This document shows, one piece after another, positions 1-8,986 of a DNA stretch of 64,000 nucleotides. The DNA lies in contig JHWW01000014.1 of assembly GCA_000621985.1 (NCBI GenBank), positions 21,644-85,643 on the forward strand. Reading direction: 5' to 3'. A program made the position numbers and the translations under genes. The first letter of the stretch is position 1. Each line of letters begins with the position of its first letter. Source of the stretch: Lachnospiraceae bacterium V9D3004. Its GTDB lineage: Bacteria; Bacillota; Clostridia; Lachnospirales; Lachnospiraceae. A model generated the notes under the pieces. The model did not search any database and was not told the origin of the DNA. It saw only the letters and a list, made by a program, of their open reading frames with translations.

Positions 1-42
1 TTCAAGTCCTTCTTTTGTCAGTATATTCTTCTTATCCGCCAT
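1..42 (-). CDS. greA: Start of probable transcription elongation factor GreA (partial)
   Basis: Only the first 14 codons are in the window, reading MADKKNILTKEGLE from an ATG at position 42 on the minus strand, with a good GGAGG ribosome site 8-10 bases upstream. The N-terminus MA(D/E)KKNILTxEGL is typical of clostridial GreA, which rescues backtracked RNA polymerase by stimulating transcript cleavage. The identification rests on this short stretch alone, so another protein is possible. Confidence 0.5.
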   Translation of the reverse strand, partial: MADKKNILTKEGLE

Positions 43-116
43 AATAAAACTCCTCCATTAACATAAAAAATGAAATATTACGATTCATTGTCAGTGACGT
101 TAAGTTAATATCTCAA

Positions 117-207
117 GTGTGAGGGTATGGTGTGGGTTACAGGCTTTTCAACTGTCTGAGCGTAAGCGAGTTTTGAAAAGCCAAAAACCTATATCATACC
201 CTCACAC
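117..207. repeat. Long intergenic hairpin with GCGTAAGCGA loop
   Basis: A 13-base perfect outer stem (117-129 with 195-207) continues through a G.U-rich middle (130-138 with 186-194) to a 10-base perfect inner stem (142-151 with 173-182). The loop holds GCGTAAGCGA at 160-169. It lies between the lipoprotein gene and the start of the probable greA. No U-tract follows the stem on the minus strand, so it is not a classical terminator. The same loop core recurs in the hairpin at 10448-10507. The remainder of 43-291 shows nothing else recognisable. Confidence 0.8.
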
Positions 208-291
208 GTCTGTATATAACCAATGTCATTGATTTACAGTAACATTCGATTATTATATCCCATACATATATCATTGTCAAATATGTAATTC

Positions 292-1101
292 TTATTCTCT
301 CTCAATAAGCGATTTGTCAACGCCATATTTTTCGGCGATATAAGTCATTGTTCCGTCTTCGTATGATGAATCAAAGAATTCATCAAGCATTCCCGCGATA
401 TCGGAGTTCTTACGGAAGCCCACTCCGTATTCTTCATCGCTTATATCAAGAGCACATGCAAGGTCTGCGTATTCATTTCGATTCCCGATCATTGCATATA
501 CAAGGATCGAATCGGCAACTGCCGCATCAGCCGTCCTGTCAGCTACGTTTTTCAAAGCATCATTCTGCGTATCGGCAACCAGATATCTGATATTATTATC
601 TTTAAGTACCTGCTCTCCCGCAGAACCGGACTCAACAGCAAAGAGAAAATGAGTACAATCTTTGATATCTTTTATATTCGAAGCAGTCTCAGACTTCACG
701 ACGACCACCTGGGAATTTTTCAGATACGGTCCGGTGCAGGCCATTGATTCCTTAACCTTATCCGTAAGTGTCATTCCGTTCCACACGCAGTCAATATCTC
801 CGTTTTCAAGAAGCCCTTCTTTGTTGTCCCAGTCAATCTCGACGTATTCGACTTCCACTCCGAGATTATCTGCGAATTCTTTTGCCATCTCGGCATCAAA
901 ACCGATCCATTCGTCATCATTTTTATAATCCATCGGCTTAAAATCGGTTATACCGACTACAAGTTTTCCTTTGTTTTTTACGTATTGTGAATCGGTTTCA
1001 CCGTCGTTATATAATTTCTTACCGGTTTCCGCTTTGTCACAACCTGCAAGTCCCATGACAATAATCATAATAATCGCAATCAATTTAATAGTCTTTTTCA
1101 T
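292..1101 (-). CDS. Orphan amino-acid-type substrate-binding lipoprotein (SBP family 3)
   Basis: This 269-residue protein has a lipoprotein signal peptide with lipobox LAGC (Cys about 21) and a full-length SBP_bac_3 fold. It begins with KGKLVVGITDFKPMDY and includes the GFDAEMAKEFADNLGVEVEYVE block typical of polar amino-acid binding proteins. The mature protein should be membrane-anchored outside the cell. Its start codon overlaps the stop codon of the upstream kinase-DegV gene (TAATG), so the two are translationally coupled. No ABC permease or ATPase gene is nearby. I infer a sensory rather than a transport role, presenting a ligand to the upstream kinases. A distant transporter partner cannot be excluded. 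Confidence 0.85.
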   Translation of the reverse strand: MKKTIKLIAIIMIIVMGLAGCDKAETGKKLYNDGETDSQYVKNKGKLVVGITDFKPMDYKNDDEWIGFDAEMAKEFADNLGVEVEYVEIDWDNKEGLLENGDIDCVWNGMTLTDKVKESMACTGPYLKNSQVVVVKSETASNIKDIKDCTHFLFAVESGSAGEQVLKDNNIRYLVADTQNDALKNVADRTADAAVADSILVYAMIGNRNEYADLACALDISDEEYGVGFRKNSDIAGMLDEFFDSSYEDGTMTYIAEKYGVDKSLIERE

Positions 1102-3779
1102 TATCTTCCCTGCCTTTTCATATATATAAGTCCAAATGTTCCGGCGCCGCTGTTGCTGGCGATAACAGCAGATGCTTTATTATAATATATATTATTAAAA
1201 TTCTGTTCAAGCATTTCTTTGATTATCCCGAATTCTTCATCATTTAATCCGACATAAGTAACAAAAACATTGTCGGGATCGATACTTTTCTTATGCCTTA
1301 ATACCGATCTGATATACTTTCTTAAAACAAGTTTGAATTGTCCGAGAAAATGTCTTCTTACTTTTAATTTATTCTTTGAAAATGATATGACCGGACTTAC
1401 CATCATTGTCTCAAAAAACCTGTACATGAAAGTCGATATTCTTCCGGCGTTAAGAAGCGTATCGGTATTTTTTACAATACATGAAGCGTATATTTTTTCC
1501 GGCATCCTGTCTATCTCTTTTACTATATCTTCAATTGCCATCCCCTGTTCTATCAGACTTGCCGCTTTCAATGCAACTATACACATGCCTCCCGATATCA
1601 GTCTGCTGTCAACCACTTCGACATTACCGAATTCCTTGGCTGCTTCTTTTGCATTTTTATATCCGTCACAGGCATTGCCCGAGGCTGATATATGAATAAT
1701 ATGTTCCGCTTCCATAAGCTGTTCCGCAAAAAATACTTCATAATCTTCAATCTCCGGAACTTTTGAATGAATTGTTTTTTTGCCTCTGTATATATTGAGA
1801 TACTCTATAAGCGAGTCTGTTCCGATCTCCTGTCCATCAAGGAAATTACCTTCCGGAGTGCATACATAGTACGGCATTATTGCAATATTATACTGATTCG
1901 CCATCTCTTCGGATATGTCGCTTATACTGTCTATTGTAATCTTAACGGCTGTTTTTCTCCTGCCCTCTTTTACAAAGAAAGTATTCTCATTATCACTGAC
2001 GGTGTCTATATCATTGGTGACCGTAACCAGCTCTTTCGGAAGCATCTTAAGTACTGCTGCCTCAAGCAAAGCACCGTTAACCGGCTTGGCAAGATATCCG
2101 TCGAATCCTTCCTCTCTGTACAGCTTGCTCACATCACTTCCCGCATTGGCCGTAAGTGCTATAACCGGAGTCTGTCTTGACATTCCGCCTTCCTGAATTC
2201 TAAGCTTCTTAAGCGTCTCAATTCCATCCATAACCGGCATTATGTGATCCATCAGTATACCATGATATATATTATCCTGCGTCAGCTGAAGGCATTCTTC
2301 TCCGCTTCTTGCCGTATCTATACGGACTTTTGTAGGCTCAAGCAGCTTACAGGCAACATTAAGGTTCATATCATTGTCGTCAACGATAAGTATTCTTGCC
2401 TCAGGCGCTTCAAAGCTCTGCTTATAAGCTTTCATACTCTGAAGAATACTTCTCGTCTCAAGATTAAGTACTCCAAGCTTTTCGCTTCCCACCACTTTCT
2501 GTGGAATTGTTATTGTAAATGTAGTTCCTTTTGTATATACACTGTCAACTGCGATATCGCCATCCATAAGACTTACGAGCTGTCTTACTATCATAAGTCC
2601 CAGTCCGGTGCCTTCTATCGTCCTGTTTTTCTTTTGATCCATTCGTTTAAATGCATCAAAAAGATAAGGCAGATTCTCTCTCTTGATCCCTATTCCGGTA
2701 TCTGACACCGCAAATATTATCTTTGCATTTTCATCATCGATCTTCTCGCTTCTGACAGATAATGATACCGATCCTTCATTCGTATATTTTACGGCATTAT
2801 TAAGTATATTAAGAAGTATCTGCTTAACACGCATCTCATCGCCGTTAAGCACTGCGGGAACTGCCGGATCCGCTTCAACATGAAGCTTCAGATTCTTTGA
2901 ATCGGCGCGCACCCATATCATATTGACAAGATCGCTTATCACGGAACCGAGCTCATAATTGACGGGAACGATATCCATATTACCCGATTCGATCTTTGAC
3001 ATATCAAGAATATCATTGATAAGAGCAAGAAGCATGTTACTTGCGCTCTGAATGTTTGCCGCATTCTTTCGTATCTCGGGATCCACATTATTCCTTAGCG
3101 TCATCTCATTGAAACCGATGATCGTATTGATAGGAGTCCTTATCTCATGACTCATGCTCGAAAAAAAGCGGTTCTGTGATGCACTTAATTCTTCTATCTC
3201 ATTTTTCTGCATCTTAACAAGTGTATTCTCATTCTTATATGTAGTATTCTGGAATTGTATCAGCATATTCAGCAATACCCCGATAAGAATGACAGCCACG
3301 GCAGAATCCACATAAGCTGAAAATATAGTATGCTGAACCACGAGACGCGGTTCGAAAAACCCTATGTAATAACATACCGCTGTCACGATACATGATAAAA
3401 CGAGAATAACGTTTCGTATCTTTCCCGTAAATACAAGGCAGATATATGCAAATCCCAGCACAAACATGACCGGCATCTCTCCGTATAGTCCCCCGGCATT
3501 AAAGAACATAAGCGGAAGCATTACGAAAGCGAACACGATCGTAATTATCTCGGCGCCTCTTTTGGTTGATTTTTTATTATAGCTGACTATCGTTATTATA
3601 TTGAATACTACTATTCCCACTCCAAGAAGCAGCTGCTCAAGGATGCTTTCTCTTATGAACCATCCCAGGGCAAACAGAAAAATACATATGAGTATTGCGA
3701 ATATACTTACCAGTCTGTATACACGTTCATGCAGATCCCTGCTCTCTTCGAATGCATAGTGCAGAATCTTTTTTAACAT
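1101..3779 (-). CDS. Hybrid histidine kinase-response regulator fused to a C-terminal DegV (fatty-acid-binding) domain
   Basis: The protein has 892 residues. Residues 20-175 contain about six hydrophobic segments. A HisKA domain follows with SMSHEIRTPIN (phospho-His 211), then a HATPase domain with N-box ILNNAVKYT, DTGIGI and GTGLGL (about 310-428). A receiver domain runs from ILIVDDND to YLAKP (about 462-570; phospho-Asp 511). After a short linker, residues about 610-890 match DegV: ITIDSISDIS, an extended ISASGNACDGYKNA segment, LLNAGRIS, and a terminal GAGTFGLIY. DegV proteins bind fatty acids, and FakB members present them to the FakA kinase; they normally stand alone at about 280 residues. 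The gene is second-last in a four-gene operon and ends in the TAATG overlap with the lipoprotein gene. I infer that the DegV part senses or modulates by lipid binding. Confidence 0.9.
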   Translation of the reverse strand: MLKKILHYAFEESRDLHERVYRLVSIFAILICIFLFALGWFIRESILEQLLLGVGIVVFNIITIVSYNKKSTKRGAEIITIVFAFVMLPLMFFNAGGLYGEMPVMFVLGFAYICLVFTGKIRNVILVLSCIVTAVCYYIGFFEPRLVVQHTIFSAYVDSAVAVILIGVLLNMLIQFQNTTYKNENTLVKMQKNEIEELSASQNRFFSSMSHEIRTPINTIIGFNEMTLRNNVDPEIRKNAANIQSASNMLLALINDILDMSKIESGNMDIVPVNYELGSVISDLVNMIWVRADSKNLKLHVEADPAVPAVLNGDEMRVKQILLNILNNAVKYTNEGSVSLSVRSEKIDDENAKIIFAVSDTGIGIKRENLPYLFDAFKRMDQKKNRTIEGTGLGLMIVRQLVSLMDGDIAVDSVYTKGTTFTITIPQKVVGSEKLGVLNLETRSILQSMKAYKQSFEAPEARILIVDDNDMNLNVACKLLEPTKVRIDTARSGEECLQLTQDNIYHGILMDHIMPVMDGIETLKKLRIQEGGMSRQTPVIALTANAGSDVSKLYREEGFDGYLAKPVNGALLEAAVLKMLPKELVTVTNDIDTVSDNENTFFVKEGRRKTAVKITIDSISDISEEMANQYNIAIMPYYVCTPEGNFLDGQEIGTDSLIEYLNIYRGKKTIHSKVPEIEDYEVFFAEQLMEAEHIIHISASGNACDGYKNAKEAAKEFGNVEVVDSRLISGGMCIVALKAASLIEQGMAIEDIVKEIDRMPEKIYASCIVKNTDTLLNAGRISTFMYRFFETMMVSPVISFSKNKLKVRRHFLGQFKLVLRKYIRSVLRHKKSIDPDNVFVTYVGLNDEEFGIIKEMLEQNFNNIYYNKASAVIASNSGAGTFGLIYMKRQGR

Positions 3780-3821
3780 TTTTCAACCCTCCCTGCAATG
3801 ATATTCACAATATAGTGCGGA

Positions 3822-6338
3822 TCACGATAAAGCAGTCCTGATGTTTTTAATAACCGTATCGAATTCATCAAGGAACTTTCCATGAAATGAATCAATATAT
3901 TCCATGTCATGTCTTTCTCCGGCTTTCTGCAGCCCCTCGGCAAGATCTGCCGCCGTATCCGCACCTGCAGTTCTTGAGTTTCCTTTTAAAGTATGTATCG
4001 TTAAGATATATGTCTTTAAATCATGGTTTGTATACGCATTTTTAAGATCCTCTATCTTGCTTACGGAATCATCGCATAAACTGTCAAGCAGTTCCATGTA
4101 GAATTCTTTGCTGCCGGCACAATATTGAAGTCCGGCTTCAACGTTGAATCCGAAGTCAGCCAATCTTTCGACAACCTGTTCCGGTGTGGCAGGTTCGGCA
4201 CTTCCTTGAACCACCGATTCACGTCCCGGAGCAGTCTCTATCAAGTCATTACCCTGCATGTCAATTATCCCGTTATCCTTCTTCCTGTAACCGATCTTAT
4301 CCTCGGGCAGAACTTTCTTAAGGACACGCTCAAGATTACTTCTTTCCATCGGTTTCGGCAGGAATTCAGAGAATCCTTCTTTTAAGAACATTTCTCTGGC
4401 ACCGCTAACGGCATTGGCTGTGAATGCTATTATCGGAACATTTTTATTGATGCTCTGAGCCTGTTTTCTTATCCTCCTTGTGGCTTCGATTCCATCAACA
4501 TCAGGCATCATATGATCCATGAATATTACATCAAACTTAAGTTCTTCACACAATCTTACCGCTTCAATGCCTCCGGCGGCGGTTTCAACCTCCAGACCGT
4601 AATTGGACAATATTCCTCCGGCTACGCTTAAGTTAAGAATATCATCGTCAACAACCAGTGCTTCCACATCCTTAAAATACAATTCCTCATCGGCATCAAC
4701 GACTTTTTTACCGGAATTGAATTCCTTATCCATGAATGCCATTGCCATGGAAAATACGGAGAATGGTTTTTGTACTACATACATGTGAGACGGTACAGGT
4801 TTGTTCCATTTTCTCTCCAATACAAGAATGACATTGATATGCTTTCCAATTTCATTAAAATATTCCATATTGGCGCCGTATTCCGCATCGGATGTAACAA
4901 CGTGCGTAACATTGTGGCCGGCGATATATCTCTCTGCCTCTTCCTGATCGAATACCCTGTATATGTTGGCTCTCAACTCTTCGCCCATATGTCTTATAGT
5001 CTCATCATAAAAATCTCTTATTCTCGCATTCTCATATTTTTCTTTTCTGAGGAAACAAAGTACATGCTTTTCTTTCATGTTCTCAAGCGTAACAAAAGGT
5101 TCCCTGTTCTCGACTTTTTGCGGAAGACAGAATGATATCCTTGTTCCATGTCCTTTTTTACTGGAAACATCCATGAAACCGCCCATTGAACTGATCAGTC
5201 CGTGTACGATGCTGAGTCCGAGACCGATTCCTCCGGCCTTACGGCTTCTTCCCGAATCCACCTGATAGAACTGGTTATATATCTGCACAAACTGGCCCTC
5301 ATCCATTCCGATTCCCGTATCTTCAATATCAAAATACAGGTTGACACCGTACTCTTCCTCCCTGAAGTTGATACGTATTATAACTCCGCCGCGTTCAGTG
5401 AATTTGATGGAATTACTTATGATATTATCAAGTATACGACGTATCCTTGCCTCTTCACCCACCATAACGGAAGGAAGTTTTGAGGACACATCAAATATGA
5501 TATCCAGATTCTTATCTTCGTTCATGACTGCTGCTGAATTAATGATATCATTTATCATCGAAGCGGTCTCATAACTATCATCAGAAGATACGAATCTGTC
5601 CGCGATAAGCTCCGAATAATCAAGTATATCACTTATCTGACCGTATAATCTTCGACTGGCTTTCTGGATGATATCCATATCTCCTTTTATCTCGGAATCC
5701 CTGTTCTTCCTTTGGATGATATCACTCGTACCGATGATCGCGTTGATCGGAGTTCTGAGCTCATGTGATATATTGGCCAGAAAATCCTCGCTTCGCTGGT
5801 TGATATTCTGGAGCTGACTGATAACTTTCGAGTAATTATTCTTTTCTTCCTGTCGTCTTTTTATCATATATCTTGATAATACGGTGGCAACAATTACCGT
5901 TGCTACCTGAAGTCCCAAACGGGCAAAATCAAGTATGGTTTCCATTTTGAAAAAAATTCCGGTGACAATTGCATGATAGATCAGCACAAGAACGTATGAA
6001 GCGAAACCCATATACATCATTTTTGTTTCATCAAATACGGATATAACTATCATTATAAGACATATGACCACAGGCATATCATAATAGCTTGTGTCATGAA
6101 TGGCATAATAGAAGAAATCAACCAGAATCAATACAACATATATATAAGAACGCATGCGCAGATTCATTCTCTGTCCGATGTGAACAGACCATGCTACGAC
6201 AATCCCTATCACAAAAAGAAAAGCAGGCCATAATTCCCACGACAATATAACCGCAACACCGATCAATAATATTGTAAATATGGTATACATTACCAATACC
6301 GTAAGCTGCGCACTGGTCTGAATATCTTTTTGCTCCAT
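3822..6338 (-). CDS. Hybrid histidine kinase with receiver and HPt domains
   Basis: The protein has 838 residues from ATG 6338, which follows a GGGG-type ribosome site; an upstream TTG gives 840. The N-terminal 160 residues form about six membrane helices without an obvious extracellular domain. HisKA has NISHELRTPIN (phospho-His about 192), and HATPase has ISNSIKFT, DTGIGM and GIGLGL. A degenerate receiver-like segment (about 420-530) precedes a proper receiver domain (VEALVVDDD, FMDHMMPDVDG). A C-terminal HPt domain carries IHTLKGNSRTAGA. This is an ArcB/BarA-like phosphorelay layout. It sits between the AraC gene (26 bases upstream) and the kinase-DegV gene (42 bases downstream), so its HPt could also accept phosphate from the neighbouring kinase. 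Confidence 0.9.
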   Translation of the reverse strand: MEQKDIQTSAQLTVLVMYTIFTILLIGVAVILSWELWPAFLFVIGIVVAWSVHIGQRMNLRMRSYIYVVLILVDFFYYAIHDTSYYDMPVVICLIMIVISVFDETKMMYMGFASYVLVLIYHAIVTGIFFKMETILDFARLGLQVATVIVATVLSRYMIKRRQEEKNNYSKVISQLQNINQRSEDFLANISHELRTPINAIIGTSDIIQRKNRDSEIKGDMDIIQKASRRLYGQISDILDYSELIADRFVSSDDSYETASMINDIINSAAVMNEDKNLDIIFDVSSKLPSVMVGEEARIRRILDNIISNSIKFTERGGVIIRINFREEEYGVNLYFDIEDTGIGMDEGQFVQIYNQFYQVDSGRSRKAGGIGLGLSIVHGLISSMGGFMDVSSKKGHGTRISFCLPQKVENREPFVTLENMKEKHVLCFLRKEKYENARIRDFYDETIRHMGEELRANIYRVFDQEEAERYIAGHNVTHVVTSDAEYGANMEYFNEIGKHINVILVLERKWNKPVPSHMYVVQKPFSVFSMAMAFMDKEFNSGKKVVDADEELYFKDVEALVVDDDILNLSVAGGILSNYGLEVETAAGGIEAVRLCEELKFDVIFMDHMMPDVDGIEATRRIRKQAQSINKNVPIIAFTANAVSGAREMFLKEGFSEFLPKPMERSNLERVLKKVLPEDKIGYRKKDNGIIDMQGNDLIETAPGRESVVQGSAEPATPEQVVERLADFGFNVEAGLQYCAGSKEFYMELLDSLCDDSVSKIEDLKNAYTNHDLKTYILTIHTLKGNSRTAGADTAADLAEGLQKAGERHDMEYIDSFHGKFLDEFDTVIKNIRTALS

Positions 6339-6364
6339 TAGCAACTACCCCTTTTTTGCACCCA

Positions 6365-7171
6365 TCATATCATCTTTGGTTCATTTGACCGCCTGTTTGT
6401 TTCATCATCTTTATTAACATGCTGATATTCTTTCGGTGAATATCCGGTATGCTTCCTGAACTGTCTGAAGAAATGTTCGATATTCTTATAACCACATTCA
6501 GAAGATATCTGAGCAAGTGTCATATCCGAACATATCAGCTTGTATTTTGCATATTTGATCCTTGCGGAAATGATATCGCTTACACAGGATATTCCGAATG
6601 CTTCTTTATATATCGTCTGTAATCTTCCGTTTGATATATGCATATATTCAGCCATATCAGCCACAGAGTTGAATCTTGCCGGTTCGGCATATATCTTCTG
6701 TCTGAGTACTATGAGATCGCGGTATTTTGAAGGTACTCCGGGATTATCCTGGAATTCGATCAATTTGTTAAGCACGATCCTTATCGCATAATCTATATTG
6801 ATGTCCCTGTAAGGACTCCTGCAGGCGTTCTCAACGCACAGGAACTGAAATATTGAATTGATCTCTATCGCAAGAGGATCGTGAACCGGAGTTTCCACGG
6901 GATAGGATGATACACTCAGATCATTCTTATCTGCCGTAAAAAACAGCCAGTTATCGGAATATGAATCACCGCACGCCCTGTAATATATGGGTCTTTCCGG
7001 CGGATACAGCACAAGCGTGTCTTTATCAACTTCATATTCAATGCCGTTGAATCTGAATATTGCAGGGGTATTTGTCTGCAGCAAAAGCCAGTGATCCATA
7101 CCATTAGGTATATCGTACACAAAATCACCATCATGTTTGGAATTAATATCAGTCATAACTATTTTTAACAC
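6365..7171 (-). CDS. AraC-family transcriptional regulator
   Basis: The protein has 268 residues, starting at a GTG with an AGGGGTGAT ribosome site. The N-terminal half is a cupin-like sensor (residues about 15-110, with YPPERPIYYRA). The C-terminal 100 residues hold two helix-turn-helix motifs, ending in the AraC signature around CGYKNIEHFFRQFRKHTGYSPKEY. It is first in the sensory operon leading to the two kinases and the lipoprotein. It resembles the AraC protein at 37711 in size and layout. A direct target cannot be read from the sequence; self-regulation of the operon is likely. Confidence 0.88.
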   Translation of the reverse strand: MLKIVMTDINSKHDGDFVYDIPNGMDHWLLLQTNTPAIFRFNGIEYEVDKDTLVLYPPERPIYYRACGDSYSDNWLFFTADKNDLSVSSYPVETPVHDPLAIEINSIFQFLCVENACRSPYRDINIDYAIRIVLNKLIEFQDNPGVPSKYRDLIVLRQKIYAEPARFNSVADMAEYMHISNGRLQTIYKEAFGISCVSDIISARIKYAKYKLICSDMTLAQISSECGYKNIEHFFRQFRKHTGYSPKEYQHVNKDDETNRRSNEPKMI

Positions 7172-7207
7172 GAAATCACCCCTAATTATTCAATAATGTC
7201 ACTAACC

Positions 7208-7237
7208 ATTATAATATATATTTATGATTTATGCAAA
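7208..7237 (-). promoter_or_regulatory. Probable promoter of the AraC-kinase operon
   Basis: On the minus strand, TTTGCA (7232-7237) and a consensus TATAAT (7208-7213) are separated by 18 bases, about 36 bases upstream of the GTG start. It faces away from the DAHP synthase promoter in the same spacer. Confidence 0.5.
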
Positions 7238-7258
7238 TATATCGTTGTCAACTAATCC

Positions 7259-7288
7259 TTGACATAATGTAGCAAACGGCATTATCAT
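7259..7288 (+). promoter_or_regulatory. Probable promoter of DAHP synthase
   Basis: A perfect TTGACA (7259-7264) and TATCAT (7283-7288) are separated by 18 bases. About 65 bases of leader follow before the AAAGGAGG ribosome site. No T-box or attenuator hairpin is visible in the leader. Confidence 0.6.
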
Positions 7289-7360
7289 AGCATGGTAATT
7301 CCTACCCGGATTACACACATCTTTAATATTCCTACACACTGTAAAGGAGGCAACTAATAT

Positions 7361-8389
7361 ATGGGAATGCATTACATCAGAAAAGTCATGACACCAGAGG
7401 AGATCAAGGAACAATATCCGCTTCCCGCAATGCATGCCAATCTGAAAAAAGAAAGAGATGAAGAAGTAAGAAAGATACTTACAGGTGAGTCAGACAGATT
7501 CCTTGTTATCATAGGTCCGTGTTCGGCTGACAATGAAGATTCGGTTTGTGATTATATCAACCGTCTTGCAAAGGTTCAGGAGAAGATCAGTGACAAGATC
7601 CTTCTGATCCCAAGAATATATACAAATAAACCAAGGACCACAGGAGAAGGATACAAAGGTATCGTTCACCAGCCGGATCCGGAAAAAGCACCTGATATCA
7701 GCGAAGGTATCATAGCTATGAGAAAAATGCATCTTCGCGCGATTCATGAAACCCACATGTTTGCAGCCGATGAGATGCTGTATCCAGAGAACTGGCCTTA
7801 TATCAGTGATATATTATCCTACGTGGCTGTAGGAGCCCGATCCGTGGAAGACCAGCAGCACAGAATAGTTATAAGCGGTTTTGATATTCCGTGCGGAATG
7901 AAGAATCCGACAAGCGGCGACTTTTCTGTTATGCTTAATTCCTGCAAAGCAGGTCAGAGTTCGCATACTTTCCTGTACAGAAGTCATGAAGTAAAAACAG
8001 ACGGTAATCCTCTTACCCATACGATATTAAGAGGCGCCGTTAACAAGCACGGACAGAGTATTCCGAATTATCATTACGAAGATCTTCGCAGATTATACAA
8101 GCTGTACATTGATTATAATCTGAAGAATCCTGCTGTTATAATCGATACCAACCATTCCAATTCCAATAAGGAATACAAGGAACAGATACGTATCGCTTCG
8201 GAAGTTCTTCACAGCAAAAAGATTGCCGATGACATTGGAAAACTTGTCAAAGGACTTATGATAGAAAGTTATATAGTTGAAGGAAGACAGGATATCGGAC
8301 AGCACATCTACGGACAATCGATCACCGATCCATGTCTTGGATGGGAAGAAACCGAGAGACTTCTGTATGATATAGCCGACAGGCTGTAA
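7361..8389 (+). CDS. aroF: 3-deoxy-7-phosphoheptulonate (DAHP) synthase, class I
   Basis: This 342-residue enzyme condenses phosphoenolpyruvate and erythrose 4-phosphate in the first step of the shikimate pathway. Family motifs present are VIIGPCSADNEDSV (about 50-63), the PRIYTNKPRTTGEGYKG active-site segment, GARSVEDQQHR, and the C-terminal GAVNKHGQSIPNYHYED and IVEGRQDIGQ blocks. The length matches the AroF/G/H type of about 350 residues. The start is set by an AAAGGAGG site 9-10 bases upstream. It stands alone on the plus strand. Feedback specificity (Phe, Tyr or Trp) cannot be judged, so the symbol is generic. Confidence 0.95.
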   Translation: MGMHYIRKVMTPEEIKEQYPLPAMHANLKKERDEEVRKILTGESDRFLVIIGPCSADNEDSVCDYINRLAKVQEKISDKILLIPRIYTNKPRTTGEGYKGIVHQPDPEKAPDISEGIIAMRKMHLRAIHETHMFAADEMLYPENWPYISDILSYVAVGARSVEDQQHRIVISGFDIPCGMKNPTSGDFSVMLNSCKAGQSSHTFLYRSHEVKTDGNPLTHTILRGAVNKHGQSIPNYHYEDLRRLYKLYIDYNLKNPAVIIDTNHSNSNKEYKEQIRIASEVLHSKKIADDIGKLVKGLMIESYIVEGRQDIGQHIYGQSITDPCLGWEETERLLYDIADRL

Positions 8390-8420
8390 ACTGAAAACAC
8401 ATGAATGAAAGTACGCATCC

Positions 8421-8978
8421 TTAGCGGATTCTGTTATGATGAATCCGGCTATAAGCTAACAACCCTGCGATGGTCTTCCCGTCAATTATCCTTCCATCCA
8501 TTATCATTGAAACAAGTTCATCGATCGTATATCTCTCAAGACTGATGAATTCATTCTCATCATAATTGGTTTTCGATGGTATAAGCTTTTCGGTATAATA
8601 TGTATATACACATTCCGAAGTATATGCCGGTGCAGAATATACATCAAGCAGATGATTCAGGTGCTCGGTCCTGTAACCGGTCTCTTCCTCAAGTTCTCTC
8701 ATTGCGGCATCATAAGGCTTTTCACCCGGATTGATGCCTCCTGCGGGAATCTCAACGATCTCTCTGTCAGCACCTATACGGTACTGTCTCACCATTATGA
8801 TCTTTCCTTCATCATCTACCGGTATCACGGCCACCGCACCTTTGTGCTCAATATAATCCCATGTTGTAACATTACCATTCGGAAGTTTTATATCTTTCTG
8901 GTAAAAATCAACTATACCGCCCTCGAATGCAAGCTTTGTGTCCAGTATCTTACAAGAACCGTCCTTTTTATCTCCCAT
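8421..8978 (-). CDS. Nudix hydrolase, ADP-ribose pyrophosphatase type
   Basis: This 185-residue protein carries a complete Nudix box from about residue 78: GGINPGEKPYDAAM followed by RELEEETGY, fitting GX5EX7REUXEEXGU. The preceding IIMVRQYRIGADREIVEIPAG is typical of the ADP-ribose pyrophosphatase/NudF group, and PAYTSE follows the box as in that group. It likely hydrolyses ADP-ribose or related nucleoside diphosphate sugars. It lies 8 bases downstream of the dipeptidase gene and is probably co-transcribed with it. It converges with DAHP synthase across 31 bases that hold no clear terminator. Confidence 0.9.
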   Translation of the reverse strand: MGDKKDGSCKILDTKLAFEGGIVDFYQKDIKLPNGNVTTWDYIEHKGAVAVIPVDDEGKIIMVRQYRIGADREIVEIPAGGINPGEKPYDAAMRELEEETGYRTEHLNHLLDVYSAPAYTSECVYTYYTEKLIPSKTNYDENEFISLERYTIDELVSMIMDGRIIDGKTIAGLLAYSRIHHNRIR

Positions 8979-8986
8979 ATGATCAA

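Noticed and set aside
7172..7360. T-box or tryptophan attenuator before DAHP synthase
   Set aside because: The leader is short, lacks the T-box core sequence and has no leader peptide or terminator hairpin.
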